In this document: positions 45,872 to 54,510 of the stretch, in pieces
Position numbering within the stretch: position 1 is the first letter of the stretch
Layout of the letters: every line of letters starts with the position of its first letter
Assembly (NCBI RefSeq): GCF_004564135.1
Contig: NZ_CP038255.1
Location: 1,148,501-1,212,500 of the forward strand
Source of the DNA: Terasakiella sp. SH-1
Lineage (GTDB): Bacteria; Pseudomonadota; Alphaproteobacteria; Rhodospirillales; Terasakiellaceae
Direction of reading: 5' to 3'
Length of the DNA stretch: 64,000 nucleotides
Position numbers and translations under genes: made by a program
Notes under the pieces: model-generated
Database searches by the model: none
The model's input: the letters and a program-made list of their open reading frames with translations, nothing else
Told to the model about the DNA's origin: nothing

Positions 45872-47290
45872 GTGAGTGAATTGCCTGAACAGCAAGTGGA
45901 AGACGAGATCGCTGATGGTCGCCCTCAGGTCGATATTGAGGAAGGCGATGCATTCGGTTTCGGTGGTGAACATGTTAATCAGGTTCGCGACCACTTGCGT
46001 TCAGACAATCACGACGCCATTAAAGAACTCTTTGACGACCTTCATTATGCTGATGCAGCCGATGTCGTACAGCAGCTGAAACCTGATGATCGTTCTGCTG
46101 TTTTAAAAACAGTGGGTACGGACCTTGAACCTGAAGTCTGGTCTGAACTGGACGAAGATATTCTGGAAGAGGTGGTTGACGAAGTCGGTGCAAATGCCGT
46201 TGCACTTGCGATTGTCGAGATGGAAGATGACGATGCCTTGGCCGTTATTGAAGAGCTCGACGAAGAAGACCAAAAAGAAGTTCTGGAAGCACTGCCCCAT
46301 GGGGAACGTAGTGTTATTCTAGAAGGGCTGTCTTTCCCGGAAGATTCCGCCGGGCGTATGATGCAGCGTGACTTGGTCACTGTCCCCGCCTTTTGGACAG
46401 TGGGCGATACGCTGGATTATTTGCGCAGTGATGTGGACTTGCCGGAAGATTTCTATGAAATTTTTATTGTTGATCCCAAGCAACAGCCATTAGGCACAAT
46501 CCCGCTAAGCCAGCTGTTGCGTAACAAGCGTCCCGTGCGTGTGGATGGCTTAATGGAAGAACAGTTGACCACCATCCCGGTGGAAACCGATCAGGAAGAA
46601 GTTGCTTTTATCTTTAGGGATCGTGACCTCGTTTCCGCCCCGGTTGTGGATGGGGATTCCCGCCTGCTTGGGGTTATTCATGTGGATGACGTTGTTGACG
46701 TTATTGATGAAGAACACGAAGAAGATATCATGCGCATGGGCGGCGTGACGCAAGATGAGTTTTATAGCTCTGCTCTGGATGCGGCAAAATCACGGGTCTG
46801 GTGGCTGGTGGTTAATTTGGGAACGGCGATTTTAGCCTCCCTTGTCATTGGCATGTTTAGTTCAACGATTGAGCAGTTGGTGGCTTTGGCTGTGTTGATG
46901 CCGATTGTGGCTTCCATGGGCGGCAATGCGGGGACGCAAACCTTGACGATTGCTGTGCGTGCCATTGCCATGAAGGAATTGACGCCAGCCAATGCCCTTC
47001 GGGTTGTGGGGAAAGAAGTCGCCGTTGGCGGGGTGAACGGGGTGATCTTTGCCCTGCTGGTTGGCCTATGTACCTGGCTGTGGTTTGGCGATACGGCGTT
47101 GGCTGGGGTGATTGCTGCGGCCATGGTGGTCAATATGATTGTGGCGGGCTTGGCCGGGGCTTTGATCCCGGTGGCACTGGATCGTTTTGGGGCAGACCCG
47201 GCGGTATCTTCTTCTGTCTTTTTGACAACGGTGACAGATGTGGTCGGTTTTTTTGCTTTTCTTGGACTGGCAGCAGGTTTCCTGTTATAG
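45872..47290 (+). CDS. mgtE: Magnesium transporter MgtE
   Basis: The 472-residue protein has a cytosolic superhelical N-domain (about 40-150, repeated DDL/LDEED patterns) and a CBS pair (about 160-275). Five membrane helices follow, with the MgtE signature PIVASMGGNAGTQTLTIAVR and the C-terminal AADPAV-type motif (here GADPAVSSSVFLTTVTDV). Magnesium binding between the domains gates the channel in the family. It uses a GTG start 6 nt after maeB, so the two are likely co-transcribed. Confidence 0.93.
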   Translation: MSELPEQQVEDEIADGRPQVDIEEGDAFGFGGEHVNQVRDHLRSDNHDAIKELFDDLHYADAADVVQQLKPDDRSAVLKTVGTDLEPEVWSELDEDILEEVVDEVGANAVALAIVEMEDDDALAVIEELDEEDQKEVLEALPHGERSVILEGLSFPEDSAGRMMQRDLVTVPAFWTVGDTLDYLRSDVDLPEDFYEIFIVDPKQQPLGTIPLSQLLRNKRPVRVDGLMEEQLTTIPVETDQEEVAFIFRDRDLVSAPVVDGDSRLLGVIHVDDVVDVIDEEHEEDIMRMGGVTQDEFYSSALDAAKSRVWWLVVNLGTAILASLVIGMFSSTIEQLVALAVLMPIVASMGGNAGTQTLTIAVRAIAMKELTPANALRVVGKEVAVGGVNGVIFALLVGLCTWLWFGDTALAGVIAAAMVVNMIVAGLAGALIPVALDRFGADPAVSSSVFLTTVTDVVGFFAFLGLAAGFLL

Positions 47291-47323
47291 CTCTGACGAA
47301 TTGACGTTGGGGAAAGAAAGTTC

Positions 47324-47345
47324 TTTACGTTTACGTAAAGGTAAA
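47324..47345 (+). promoter_or_regulatory. LiuR operator 1, upstream of liuR
   Basis: The sequence TTTACGTTTACGTAAAGGTAAA contains the perfect 10-bp palindrome TTTACGTAAA (47330-47339) and 7-bp arms CTTTACG/CGTAAAG. It lies 18 nt before the liuR start and aligns with the two stronger sites at 47822 and 50117. This suggests autoregulation. Confidence 0.75.
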
Positions 47346-47362
47346 ATAATATCGCTTTTGTT

Positions 47363-47755
47363 ATGACTGAAGAAAAATCAAAAACATACAGTATCACGGA
47401 ATTATCGAAGGAATTCGATGTTACCACCCGTACCATCCGTTTTTACGAAGACAAGGGGTTGATCTCTCCTGAGCGTGAAGGCCAGCGTCGGATTTATTCG
47501 CCACGTGATCGCGTGCGTCTGCGTTTGATTATGCGGGGAAAACGGATTGGCTTTGCCTTGTCTGAAATTCAGGAATTGATTGATCTCTATGATACGGACC
47601 GTTCTGAGGTGACACAGCTTGAAGTGCTGATTGACCGTATTCAGGGACGCCGAGATGCATTGGTCAGTCAGCAGCATGATATCAACACAATGTTGGAAGA
47701 ACTAAGTGATCTTGAAAATAAGTGTGTTCAAAGACTGAAGTCCAAAAAAGTCTGA
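47363..47755 (+). CDS. liuR: MerR-family regulator LiuR
   Basis: The 130-residue protein has the MerR winged helix-turn-helix (SITELSKEFDVTTRTIRFYEDKGL, then GQRRIYSPRDRVRLRLI) and a C-terminal dimerisation coiled coil. It lacks the metal-binding cysteines of CueR or MerR types; its one Cys is near the end (ENKCVQRL). The TTTACGTAAACG-type palindromes at three promoters and the neighbouring leucine-degradation genes identify it as LiuR, known from other Proteobacteria to control that pathway. Confidence 0.9.
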   Translation: MTEEKSKTYSITELSKEFDVTTRTIRFYEDKGLISPEREGQRRIYSPRDRVRLRLIMRGKRIGFALSEIQELIDLYDTDRSEVTQLEVLIDRIQGRRDALVSQQHDINTMLEELSDLENKCVQRLKSKKV

Positions 47756-47818
47756 AAACTTATTTCTAGAGCGTGTCGCGTATAGGTAATGATGTTCAGA
47801 TTAAATGTAGTTTATAAG

Positions 47819-47846
47819 TTGACGTTTACGTAAACGTAAATATAAT
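47819..47846 (+). promoter_or_regulatory. LiuR operator 2 within a promoter, upstream of the thioesterase pair
   Basis: TTGACG (47819-47824), a 16-nt spacer and TATAAT (47841-47846) form a near-consensus promoter. A perfect 16-bp palindrome ACGTTTACGTAAACGT (47822-47837) fills the spacer. The 27 nt at 47811-47837 are identical to 50106-50132. A regulator bound here would cover the polymerase site. Confidence 0.88.
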
Positions 47847-47877
47847 AGCCTCGTCATTTAAAATCACGAGGTGCATC

Positions 47878-48327
47878 ATGACCCAAACTCAAAAGACAAT
47901 CCTGACACATCGCAGTACGGTGCAGCAGTGGGAATGTGACCATATGGGGCATTTAAATGTCCGTAACTATATGGCTAAATTTGATGATGCAGCCTGGAGC
48001 TTTCTTGCGGTTTTAGGCATTAATAAAGCGTATTTTACCGAACGCCAGGGCGGCGTGGCAGCTGTGGACCACCATGTAACCTATAAGAAAGAACTTTTGC
48101 CCGGTGATTGTGTTGAGGTTTATTCAGAATTGGTGATGCTGGCAGGCAAGAAATTTAAAATTCACCATCAAATGCGCAATGCGGTCACCGGGGATGCCAT
48201 AGCTGACTGTGAACTTTTCGGGGTGCATATGGATCAAAAAGCCCGACGCGCCTGTGATTTTCCTGAAGATATTCTGCAAACAGCACAAGCCTATTTGCCT
48301 GTTGCTGATGATGTTGCCGCGCAATGA
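47878..48327 (+). CDS. Acyl-CoA thioesterase, 4-hydroxybenzoyl-CoA thioesterase type
   Basis: The 149-residue hot-dog protein has WECDHMGHLNVRNYMAKFDDA, in which the Asp of CDHMGHLN is the family catalytic position, and VDHHVTYKKELLPGDCVEVYSEL. It probably hydrolyses a short or branched acyl-CoA. The LiuR operator in its promoter suggests a role around leucine or branched-chain acyl-CoA overflow. The precise substrate is unknown. GAGGTG is the ribosome site. Confidence 0.85.
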   Translation: MTQTQKTILTHRSTVQQWECDHMGHLNVRNYMAKFDDAAWSFLAVLGINKAYFTERQGGVAAVDHHVTYKKELLPGDCVEVYSELVMLAGKKFKIHHQMRNAVTGDAIADCELFGVHMDQKARRACDFPEDILQTAQAYLPVADDVAAQ

Positions 48328-48339
48328 GGAGAAAGAATA

Positions 48340-48774
48340 ATGAACTTTCAGCCGCGTTCGCAAAACTATATTGAAATTGTGCAGGCTGCGTTTGAACGAC
48401 AAGGCTTTATGAAACATCTTGGGACTGAGCTGGTTGATGTCCGTCCCGGTTTTTGTGAATTACATATCCCGTTTAAGGAAGAATTGGACCAGCATCATGG
48501 TTATTTTCATGGTGGAGTGATTGGCTCACTGGCTGATGTGTCTGGTGGTTTTGCGGGCTATACATTGGTGGAAGAAGGTCAGGCTATGCTGACGGTGGAA
48601 TATAAGCTCAATATTATTTCACCGGGGGCTGGGGATTATTTGAAAGGGGTGGGCCGTGTTGTTAAATCCGGTCGTACCCTGACTGTCACCCATATTGATG
48701 TCTATGGGGTGAAAGATGGGATCGAAACCCAATGTGCCACCGCAATCCAGACTTTGATGGCGGTATCGGCTTAA
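48340..48774 (+). CDS. PaaI-type thioesterase
   Basis: The 144-residue hot-dog protein shows HLGTELVDVRPGFCELHIPF and the PaaI motif HHGYFHGGVIGSLADVSGGFAG, with VEYKLNIISPG. Such enzymes hydrolyse acyl-CoA esters. It follows the other thioesterase by 12 nt and is probably in the same LiuR-controlled transcript. Confidence 0.87.
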   Translation: MNFQPRSQNYIEIVQAAFERQGFMKHLGTELVDVRPGFCELHIPFKEELDQHHGYFHGGVIGSLADVSGGFAGYTLVEEGQAMLTVEYKLNIISPGAGDYLKGVGRVVKSGRTLTVTHIDVYGVKDGIETQCATAIQTLMAVSA

Positions 48775-48825
48775 ATTTCAAAACAATTAAATTAACGCTT
48801 GCTTATATGATCTTCTCTTTTTTAT

Positions 48826-48841
48826 ATTAGTTAAAACTAAT
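48826..48841. promoter_or_regulatory. Inverted repeat upstream of the YeeE/YedE pair
   Basis: ATTAGTT and AACTAAT are separated by AA and end 6 nt before the GGAG ribosome site of the next gene. It could be a repressor operator. The flanking sequence is AT-rich and no -10/-35 pair is certain. Confidence 0.4.
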
Positions 48842-48857
48842 TATTTTGGAGAAGAAA

Positions 48858-49421
48858 ATGCTCTGTTGGAAAAAAGGTGGCCTGTTGCTTGGCTTCGTTT
48901 TTTTAATGGCGGTCGTATTGGTTAAGCCCATTGGGGTTTCAACCCAGTTTGTCATTTTTGATGGTATCTTGTGGGATGCTGTTGATAATTCTGTCGTGGT
49001 GGAATCTACAGAAAGCAAAAGTGGCTATGCCAGTGAAAACGCGTATTTGAATAAAAGTGGTGGCAAATATGCCAAGAATGTATCCAACCCGGTGAATTAC
49101 AGCTTTATTTTCGTCGTTGCCATGATTGTGGGGGCGGGACTGTCTGCTTTTTTACGAGGTGGTGTAAAAACAGAAGAAAAATGCATGCCTGATGTATGGC
49201 GGGCCAATTTCGGGGATGACCCGATGAAACGTTATGTCATGGCCTTTGTTGCGGGCTTTCTCGTTCTTTATGGTGCGCGTTTGGCGGGGGGATGCACCAG
49301 CGGCCATATGATGAGCGGCATGATGCAAACCGCAGTGTCTGGTTATATTTTTGCCCTTGGGGCTTTTGCAGCAGGAATCCCACTTGCCATTATGATGTTT
49401 AAAAAGCAGGAGCGTAGCTGA
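48858..49421 (+). CDS. YeeE/YedE family membrane protein, first half
   Basis: I start at the ATG at 48858 (187 residues), since GGAG at 48848 is its ribosome site; a TTG at 48846 overlaps that site. Four hydrophobic helices and a polar insert (about residues 40-80) are present. The conserved GARLAGGCTSGHMMSG motif carries the cysteine used by thiosulfate-uptake proteins of this family. It overlaps the next gene by one base. It likely forms one half of a split transporter for thiosulfate or a related sulfur species. Confidence 0.85.
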   Translation: MLCWKKGGLLLGFVFLMAVVLVKPIGVSTQFVIFDGILWDAVDNSVVVESTESKSGYASENAYLNKSGGKYAKNVSNPVNYSFIFVVAMIVGAGLSAFLRGGVKTEEKCMPDVWRANFGDDPMKRYVMAFVAGFLVLYGARLAGGCTSGHMMSGMMQTAVSGYIFALGAFAAGIPLAIMMFKKQERS

Positions 49422-49993
49422 TGGAAAAGATTATTCTTGCGATTGTGATCGGCGGGGCGTTTGGTTTTGTACTGGACCGCATTGGGGCAACCAACCCAAA
49501 TAACATCATTCATATGCTGCGTTTGAGCAAGCTACACTTGATGAAGACAATCTTGCTTGGCATTGGGTTTTCATCTGTGTTGATGTTTGGTGGCTTGATG
49601 GTGGGGCTTATTGATGTTGCCCATATGTCTGTTAAGACAGCTTATATAGGCGTATTTGTTGGCGGTATTTTGCTTGGTCTTGGGTTTGCGGCAGCTGGTT
49701 ATTGTCCTGGGACTGGCTTGGCAGCTATGGCAACGGGGCGCAAAGATGCGATCTTCTTTGTGCTGGGTGGTCTTGTGGGGGCTGGGGCCTATATGGCGAC
49801 CTATTCCCAGATTAAGGCGACAGGTCTTCTTGATAAGGTATTGGGCGGGAAAGTGACGCTTGGTGCTGTTGATGGATCTAAATATGGCAGCCTGTTTGAA
49901 GCGATGCCCGGTGAAATGATTGGTATTGCACTGGGGGTTGTCTTCATGGTGATTGCTTTTGTTCTGCCTAATAGTTTCAGAAAAGAAGCTTAG
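49421..49993 (+). CDS. YeeE/YedE family membrane protein, second half
   Basis: The 190 residues form about five helices and contain AAGYCPGTGLAAMATGRKDA, the second cysteine-bearing half-motif of the family. It pairs with the previous gene to make up the full-length transporter seen as a single chain in E. coli. Expression would be coupled (TGATGG overlap). A strong terminator follows at 50060. Confidence 0.85.
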   Translation: MEKIILAIVIGGAFGFVLDRIGATNPNNIIHMLRLSKLHLMKTILLGIGFSSVLMFGGLMVGLIDVAHMSVKTAYIGVFVGGILLGLGFAAAGYCPGTGLAAMATGRKDAIFFVLGGLVGAGAYMATYSQIKATGLLDKVLGGKVTLGAVDGSKYGSLFEAMPGEMIGIALGVVFMVIAFVLPNSFRKEA

Positions 49994-50059
49994 ATTCCTG
50001 CTTTATAGAGAACAGCGGGGGCAGTTTAATCTGGTTTGACCGGATGAGGGTAATTTAAA

Positions 50060-50101
50060 AAATGCGATGTTTCCTAGGGTTTAGGGGCATCGCATTTTTT
50101 T
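50060..50101 (+). terminator. Terminator of the YeeE/YedE pair
   Basis: AAATGCGATG (50060-50069) and CATCGCATTT (50088-50097) form a perfect 10-bp stem with an 18-nt loop followed by a T-run. It isolates the upstream transcript from the liu operon, whose operator starts 12 nt later. Confidence 0.88.
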
Positions 50102-50113
50102 ATAATTTATAAG

Positions 50114-50142
50114 TTGACGTTTACGTAAACGTTAAATACGCT
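50114..50142 (+). promoter_or_regulatory. LiuR operator 3 within the liu operon promoter
   Basis: TTGACG (50114-50119) and TACGCT (50137-50142) are 17 nt apart. The perfect 16-bp palindrome ACGTTTACGTAAACGT (50117-50132) overlaps the -35 and spacer. The -10 is weaker than at operator 2. It lies about 55 nt before liuA. Confidence 0.87.
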
Positions 50143-50197
50143 TTAGGGAGAATTTAAAACAGGTCAATTTAACCTTTTTGGGAAATGGAAAAGAGAT

Positions 50198-51370
50198 ATG
50201 AGTTTCGTTGAATATCCGTCTTTGAACTTTAACCTTGGTGAAACAGCGGACATGATCCGCGATACCGTGAGTGCCTTTGCACAGGAAGAAATCGCACCGA
50301 TTGCGGAAAAAACGGATGTTGAAAACGCTTTTCCGAACCATTTATGGAAACGTTTTGGTGAACTGGGTTTGCTCGGCATTACGGTTGAAGAAGAATATGG
50401 CGGCTCTGGTCTTGGCTATCTGGAACATATCATCGCCATGGAAGAAATCAGCCGTGCATCTGCTTCCATCGCCCTGTCTTATGGGGCGCATTCCAACCTG
50501 TGTGTGAACCAAATTCGCCGCAATGGTAATGACGAGCAGAAACAGAAATATCTGCCGAAACTGATCTCTGGTGATCATATCGGCGCACTTGCCATGTCTG
50601 AGCCGGGTTCTGGTTCTGACGTTGTGTCCATGCGTTTGAAGGCAGAGAAAAAGGGTGATCGCTATATCCTGAACGGTAATAAAATGTGGATCACCAATGG
50701 CCCAGATGCAGACACTTTGGTGGTCTATGCCAAAACGGATCTGGATGCTGGCCCGAAAGGCATCACGGCTTTCATCATTGAAAAAGGTTTTAAAGGTTTC
50801 TCAACGGCACAAAAACTCGACAAGCTCGGCATGCGTGGGTCCAACACCTGTGAGCTGGTCTTTGAAGACTGCGAAGTGCCGGAAGAAAATATCCTTGGTG
50901 AATTGAACAAAGGTGTTCGCGTTCTCATGTCCGGTCTGGACTATGAACGTGCGGTTCTCGCTGGTGGGCCGACTGGTATTATGATGGCGTGCATGGACGT
51001 CGTGGTCCCCTATATCCATGAGCGCAAACAGTTCGGTCAGTCCATCGGTGAATTCCAGCTTATTCAAGGTAAAGTCGCTGATATGTATTCCACCATGAAT
51101 GCATGTCGTGCTTATGTCTATGCGGTTGGTGGGGCGTGTTCTCGCGGGGAAACAACCCGTAAAGATGCTGCTGGCGTGATCCTTTATTCTGCGGAAAAAG
51201 CCACACAAATGGCACTGGATGCTATTCAAATCCTTGGTGGTAATGGCTACATTAATGAATATCCGACAGGTCGTCTGCTGCGTGATGCCAAGCTTTATGA
51301 GATTGGCGCAGGTACATCTGAAATTCGCCGCATGCTGATCGGGCGTGAGCTGTTCAACGAGACGAAGTAA
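50198..51370 (+). CDS. liuA: Isovaleryl-CoA dehydrogenase
   Basis: The 390-residue flavoprotein has [19 protein letters not shown] and [19 protein letters not shown] (FAD and substrate loops). The catalytic Glu is placed at residue 250 in [12 protein letters not shown], the position typical of isovaleryl-CoA dehydrogenase and unlike most acyl-CoA dehydrogenases. At the usual C-terminal site it has [10 protein letters not shown] without that Glu. It oxidises isovaleryl-CoA to 3-methylcrotonyl-CoA and passes electrons to ETF. Confidence 0.95.
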   Translation: MSFVEYPSLNFNLGETADMIRDTVSAFAQEEIAPIAEKTDVENAFPNHLWKRFGELGLLGITVEEEYGGSGLGYLEHIIAMEEISRASASIALSYGAHSNLCVNQIRRNGNDEQKQKYLPKLISGDHIGALAMSEPGSGSDVVSMRLKAEKKGDRYILNGNKMWITNGPDADTLVVYAKTDLDAGPKGITAFIIEKGFKGFSTAQKLDKLGMRGSNTCELVFEDCEVPEENILGELNKGVRVLMSGLDYERAVLAGGPTGIMMACMDVVVPYIHERKQFGQSIGEFQLIQGKVADMYSTMNACRAYVYAVGGACSRGETTRKDAAGVILYSAEKATQMALDAIQILGGNGYINEYPTGRLLRDAKLYEIGAGTSEIRRMLIGRELFNETK

Positions 51371-51395
51371 AAGCGATAAAGAGGTTACATTTATT

Positions 51396-52586
51396 ATGTC
51401 AAACAATGATCCTATCGTAATTGTCGGTTCTGCACGCACACCTATGGGCGGCATGCAGGGTGATTTCTCTGGTCTGACAGCCTCACAGCTTGGTGGGGAA
51501 GCCATCAAGGCAGCTGTAGAACGTTCTGGCCTTAAGGCTGAGGATGTGGGTGAAGTGATTTTCGGTAACGTGTTGGGCGCAGGCCAAGGTCAGGCCCCAG
51601 CACGCCAAGCTGCCCTTGGTGGCGGTCTGGAACTGAAAACAGGTTGTACGACCATTAATAAAATGTGTGGGTCCGGTATGAAAGCGACCATGCTGGCCCA
51701 TGACCTGATCAAGGCGGGCATTAATGATGTGATGGTTTCCGGTGGTATGGAGAGCATGACCAATGCGCCTTACTTGTTGGAAAAAGCGCGTGGCGGTATG
51801 CGTCTGGGCCATGGTGAGGTCAAAGACCATATGTTCCTGGATGGTCTGGAAGATGCCTATGATAAAGGACGTCTGATGGGTACCTTTGCCGAAGAATGTG
51901 CACAGTCTTATCAGTTCACCCGTGAAGAGCAGGATAATTTTGCCATCCGTTCACTCTCTCGTGCCAATGCTGCTATTGAAGATGGCACGTTCAAAAGCGA
52001 GATCACGCCGGTAACGTTGAAAACACGCAAGGGCGAAACGGTTATTGATACGGATGAGCAGCCGGGCAATGCACGCCCAGATAAAATCCCGTCCCTGCGT
52101 CCGGCCTTTGCCAAAGATGGCACGGTGACAGCAGCGAACTCTTCTTCTATTTCCGATGGGGCAGCAGCGCTTGTTCTTATGCGTGAAAGCGAAGCGGAAA
52201 AGCGTGGCCTGAAACCACTGGCACGTATCATGGGCCATACGACCTATGCGCAAGAGCCAAACCTGTTCACCACAGCCCCTGTGTTCGCCATGAAAGAGCT
52301 GCTCGACCAAGTAGGGTGGACAAAGGACGATGTGGACCTGTGGGAAATCAACGAAGCCTTTGCAGTTGTGACCATGGCGGCCATGCGTGATCTGGAACTG
52401 GATGCAGATAAGGTCAATGTCCATGGTGGGGCCTGTGCATTGGGTCATCCGATTGGGGCAAGTGGTGCGCGTATCATCGTGACATTGCTTAACGCGCTTG
52501 AAAAATACGGCAAGAAAAACGGTGTGGCTTCGCTCTGCATCGGAGGTGGTGAAGCAACCGCCATGGCCTTTGAACGTGTCGAATAA
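51396..52586 (+). CDS. Acetyl-CoA C-acetyltransferase (thiolase)
   Basis: I start at the ATG at 51396 (396 residues, MSNNDPIVIVGSARTPMGG). The nucleophile Cys91 is in TINKMCGSGMKA. NEAFAVVTMAAMRDL and GGACALGHPIGASGARI hold the other active-site residues. It condenses or cleaves acetoacetyl-CoA. In this operon it may handle the acetoacetate produced by HMG-CoA lyase after activation. It is not an obligatory liu gene. Confidence 0.92.
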   Translation: MSNNDPIVIVGSARTPMGGMQGDFSGLTASQLGGEAIKAAVERSGLKAEDVGEVIFGNVLGAGQGQAPARQAALGGGLELKTGCTTINKMCGSGMKATMLAHDLIKAGINDVMVSGGMESMTNAPYLLEKARGGMRLGHGEVKDHMFLDGLEDAYDKGRLMGTFAEECAQSYQFTREEQDNFAIRSLSRANAAIEDGTFKSEITPVTLKTRKGETVIDTDEQPGNARPDKIPSLRPAFAKDGTVTAANSSSISDGAAALVLMRESEAEKRGLKPLARIMGHTTYAQEPNLFTTAPVFAMKELLDQVGWTKDDVDLWEINEAFAVVTMAAMRDLELDADKVNVHGGACALGHPIGASGARIIVTLLNALEKYGKKNGVASLCIGGGEATAMAFERVE

Positions 52587-52623
52587 TCGTCAGTCCTGAT
52601 AATTGAAAAATAGAGTCAACAAA

Positions 52624-53760
52624 ATGATTCTGAATGAAGAGCAAATCCTAATTCGTGACATGGTGCGTAATTTCGCCCGTGATCGCATCACCCCAAACGC
52701 TCGTGAGTGGGAGGCCAATGAGGCCTTCCCCAAAGAGATTTTTGCCGAGATGGCAGAGCTTGGTTTGATGGGGATGGTTGCCCCGGCTGAGTATGGCGGG
52801 TCCGAGATTGGTTATGTCGGTCTTGCACTGGCACTTGAAGAAATTGCTGCTGGAGATGGTGGTTTAAGTACGGTGCTTTCTGTCCATAATTCAGTGGGTT
52901 ATGGGCCAATCTTAAAGTTTGGAACGAGCGCGCAAAAAGACAAGTTTCTGGCCCCAATGGCGGCTGGTGACAAACTTGGATGTTTTGCTTTAACTGAGCC
53001 TCATACCGGTTCAGATGCCTCTGCATTGAAGTGTCGTGCCAAGCGTGATGGGGATGAGTATATCCTGAACGGCACCAAGCAATTTATCACGTCCGGGAAA
53101 ATTGGCGATACGCTCATCGCGTTTGCCGTAACTGATCCGGATAAAGGTGCCAAGGGCATTTCTGCCTTCATCGTGCCGACAGATACACCCGGTTATATCG
53201 TCTCTAGCCTCGAACATAAGATGGGGCAAAAGGCATCTGACACGGCACAGATCGTGTTTGAAGATATGCGTATCCCGGCAGCCAATTTGTTGGGTGAAGA
53301 AGGTATGGGTTACAAGATTGCCCTGTCCGGCCTGGAAAGTGGTCGCATCGGTATTGCGTCCCAATGTGTCGGTATGGCACGTGGGGCACTGGATGCGGCT
53401 GTTGAATATGCCAAAGAACGTGAAGCTTTTGGCAAACCGATCTGCGAACATCAGGCGATTGCCTTTAAATTAGCCGATATGGCGACCCAAGTGCATGCTG
53501 CACGCCAAATGGTGATGCATGCTGCGAGCTTGAAAGATGCAGATCAGCCCTGTTTGGCCGAGGCTTCCATGGCGAAAGTCTTTGCTTCTGAGATGGCGGA
53601 AAAAGTCTGTTCTGATGCCATTCAGGTTTTTGGTGGCTATGGCTATTCATCGGAATTCCCGGTGGAAAAATACTATCGTGATGTTCGAATTTGCCAAATT
53701 TATGAAGGCACAAGTGAGGTACAGAAAATTGTTATCTCCCGTGCGGTTCTAAACGGTTAA
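52624..53760 (+). CDS. Acyl-CoA dehydrogenase, short/branched-chain type
   Basis: The 378-residue enzyme (ATG 52624) has LTEPHTGSDASALKC and KQFITSGKIGDTLIAFAVT. The catalytic Glu is at the usual C-terminal position in QIYEGTSEVQKIVISR. It therefore differs mechanistically from liuA at 50198. Substrate could be butyryl, isobutyryl or 2-methylbutyryl-CoA. Its place in the liu operon suggests other branched-chain amino acids are degraded along with leucine. Confidence 0.9.
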   Translation: MILNEEQILIRDMVRNFARDRITPNAREWEANEAFPKEIFAEMAELGLMGMVAPAEYGGSEIGYVGLALALEEIAAGDGGLSTVLSVHNSVGYGPILKFGTSAQKDKFLAPMAAGDKLGCFALTEPHTGSDASALKCRAKRDGDEYILNGTKQFITSGKIGDTLIAFAVTDPDKGAKGISAFIVPTDTPGYIVSSLEHKMGQKASDTAQIVFEDMRIPAANLLGEEGMGYKIALSGLESGRIGIASQCVGMARGALDAAVEYAKEREAFGKPICEHQAIAFKLADMATQVHAARQMVMHAASLKDADQPCLAEASMAKVFASEMAEKVCSDAIQVFGGYGYSSEFPVEKYYRDVRICQIYEGTSEVQKIVISRAVLNG

Positions 53761-53898
53761 TTTGACCATCTACTAGGTCTGTAACTATTTGTGAAGTAAG
53801 GGAAAAAGATTTAACATTTCTTTACTTCATAAAACGCTTTTCAGGGTGTTAACTGGAAAGAAAATGCCGTTTCTACAGGTGTAGTTGGGAGAAAACGC

Positions 53899-54507
53899 AT
53901 GGCAAATCCAATTGAATTCTATTTCGAATTTGGTAGCCCCTATGGCTATTTTTCTGCCCAGGAAATTGACGCGATTGGGCAGGAATTTGGTCGTGAGGTG
54001 GTCTGGAAACCTTTCATGCTCGGCTCGGCTTTTAAAGCCACGCAATCCATGCCGCTGATGAATGTACCGCTGAAAGGTCCCTATTGTGTGCATGACTGGG
54101 AACGTATGAGTGCCTATACGGGCACCGCGTGGAAACTGCCTGAAAAATTCCCGGCAGCCATTCTGGCGGCACCGCGTGGGTTTTACTGGTTGAAAGATCA
54201 AGGTCAGGACGAGCTGGCCGTGACTTTTGCCAAGGCTGCTTACAAAGCCTATTTTGCCGAAGGTCGCCCCTTGTGGGAGTTGGAGGCGACAGCAGATATC
54301 GCTGCAGAATGTGGCATTGAGAGAGATGAGTTCTTACAGGCGGTACAAACGCCTGAAGTTAAAGCGAGATTAATTGAAGAAGGCCAGAAAGCTATTGAGT
54401 CTGGTGTGTTCGGTTCCCCCTTCATCCGTGTAGACGGTGAAGACTTCTGGGGATGGGACCGCTTGGCTATGGTTCGTGACTGGCTCAAAAATGGGAAGTG
54501 GGGATAA
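53899..54507 (+). CDS. DsbA-fold isomerase of the HCCA isomerase type
   Basis: The 202-residue protein begins IEFYFEFGSPYGYFSAQEI, with a Ser in place of the Cys of thioredoxin motifs. It carries VVWKPFMLGSAFKATQ and GVFGSPFIRVDGEDFWGWDRL, typical of 2-hydroxychromene-2-carboxylate isomerase-like, glutathione-using proteins. A role in leucine breakdown is not established. It is preceded by a 138-nt gap with a possible hairpin (TGAAGTAA 53792, TTACTTCA 53822) and followed by liuB after 3 nt. Confidence 0.82.
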   Translation: MANPIEFYFEFGSPYGYFSAQEIDAIGQEFGREVVWKPFMLGSAFKATQSMPLMNVPLKGPYCVHDWERMSAYTGTAWKLPEKFPAAILAAPRGFYWLKDQGQDELAVTFAKAAYKAYFAEGRPLWELEATADIAAECGIERDEFLQAVQTPEVKARLIEEGQKAIESGVFGSPFIRVDGEDFWGWDRLAMVRDWLKNGKWG

Positions 54508-54510
54508 TTA

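Noticed and set aside
53791-53830. Hairpin in the gap before the DsbA-fold gene as a terminator
   Set aside because: The stem is AT-rich with a long loop and no T-run, and the downstream genes fit the liu operon; left only as a remark.
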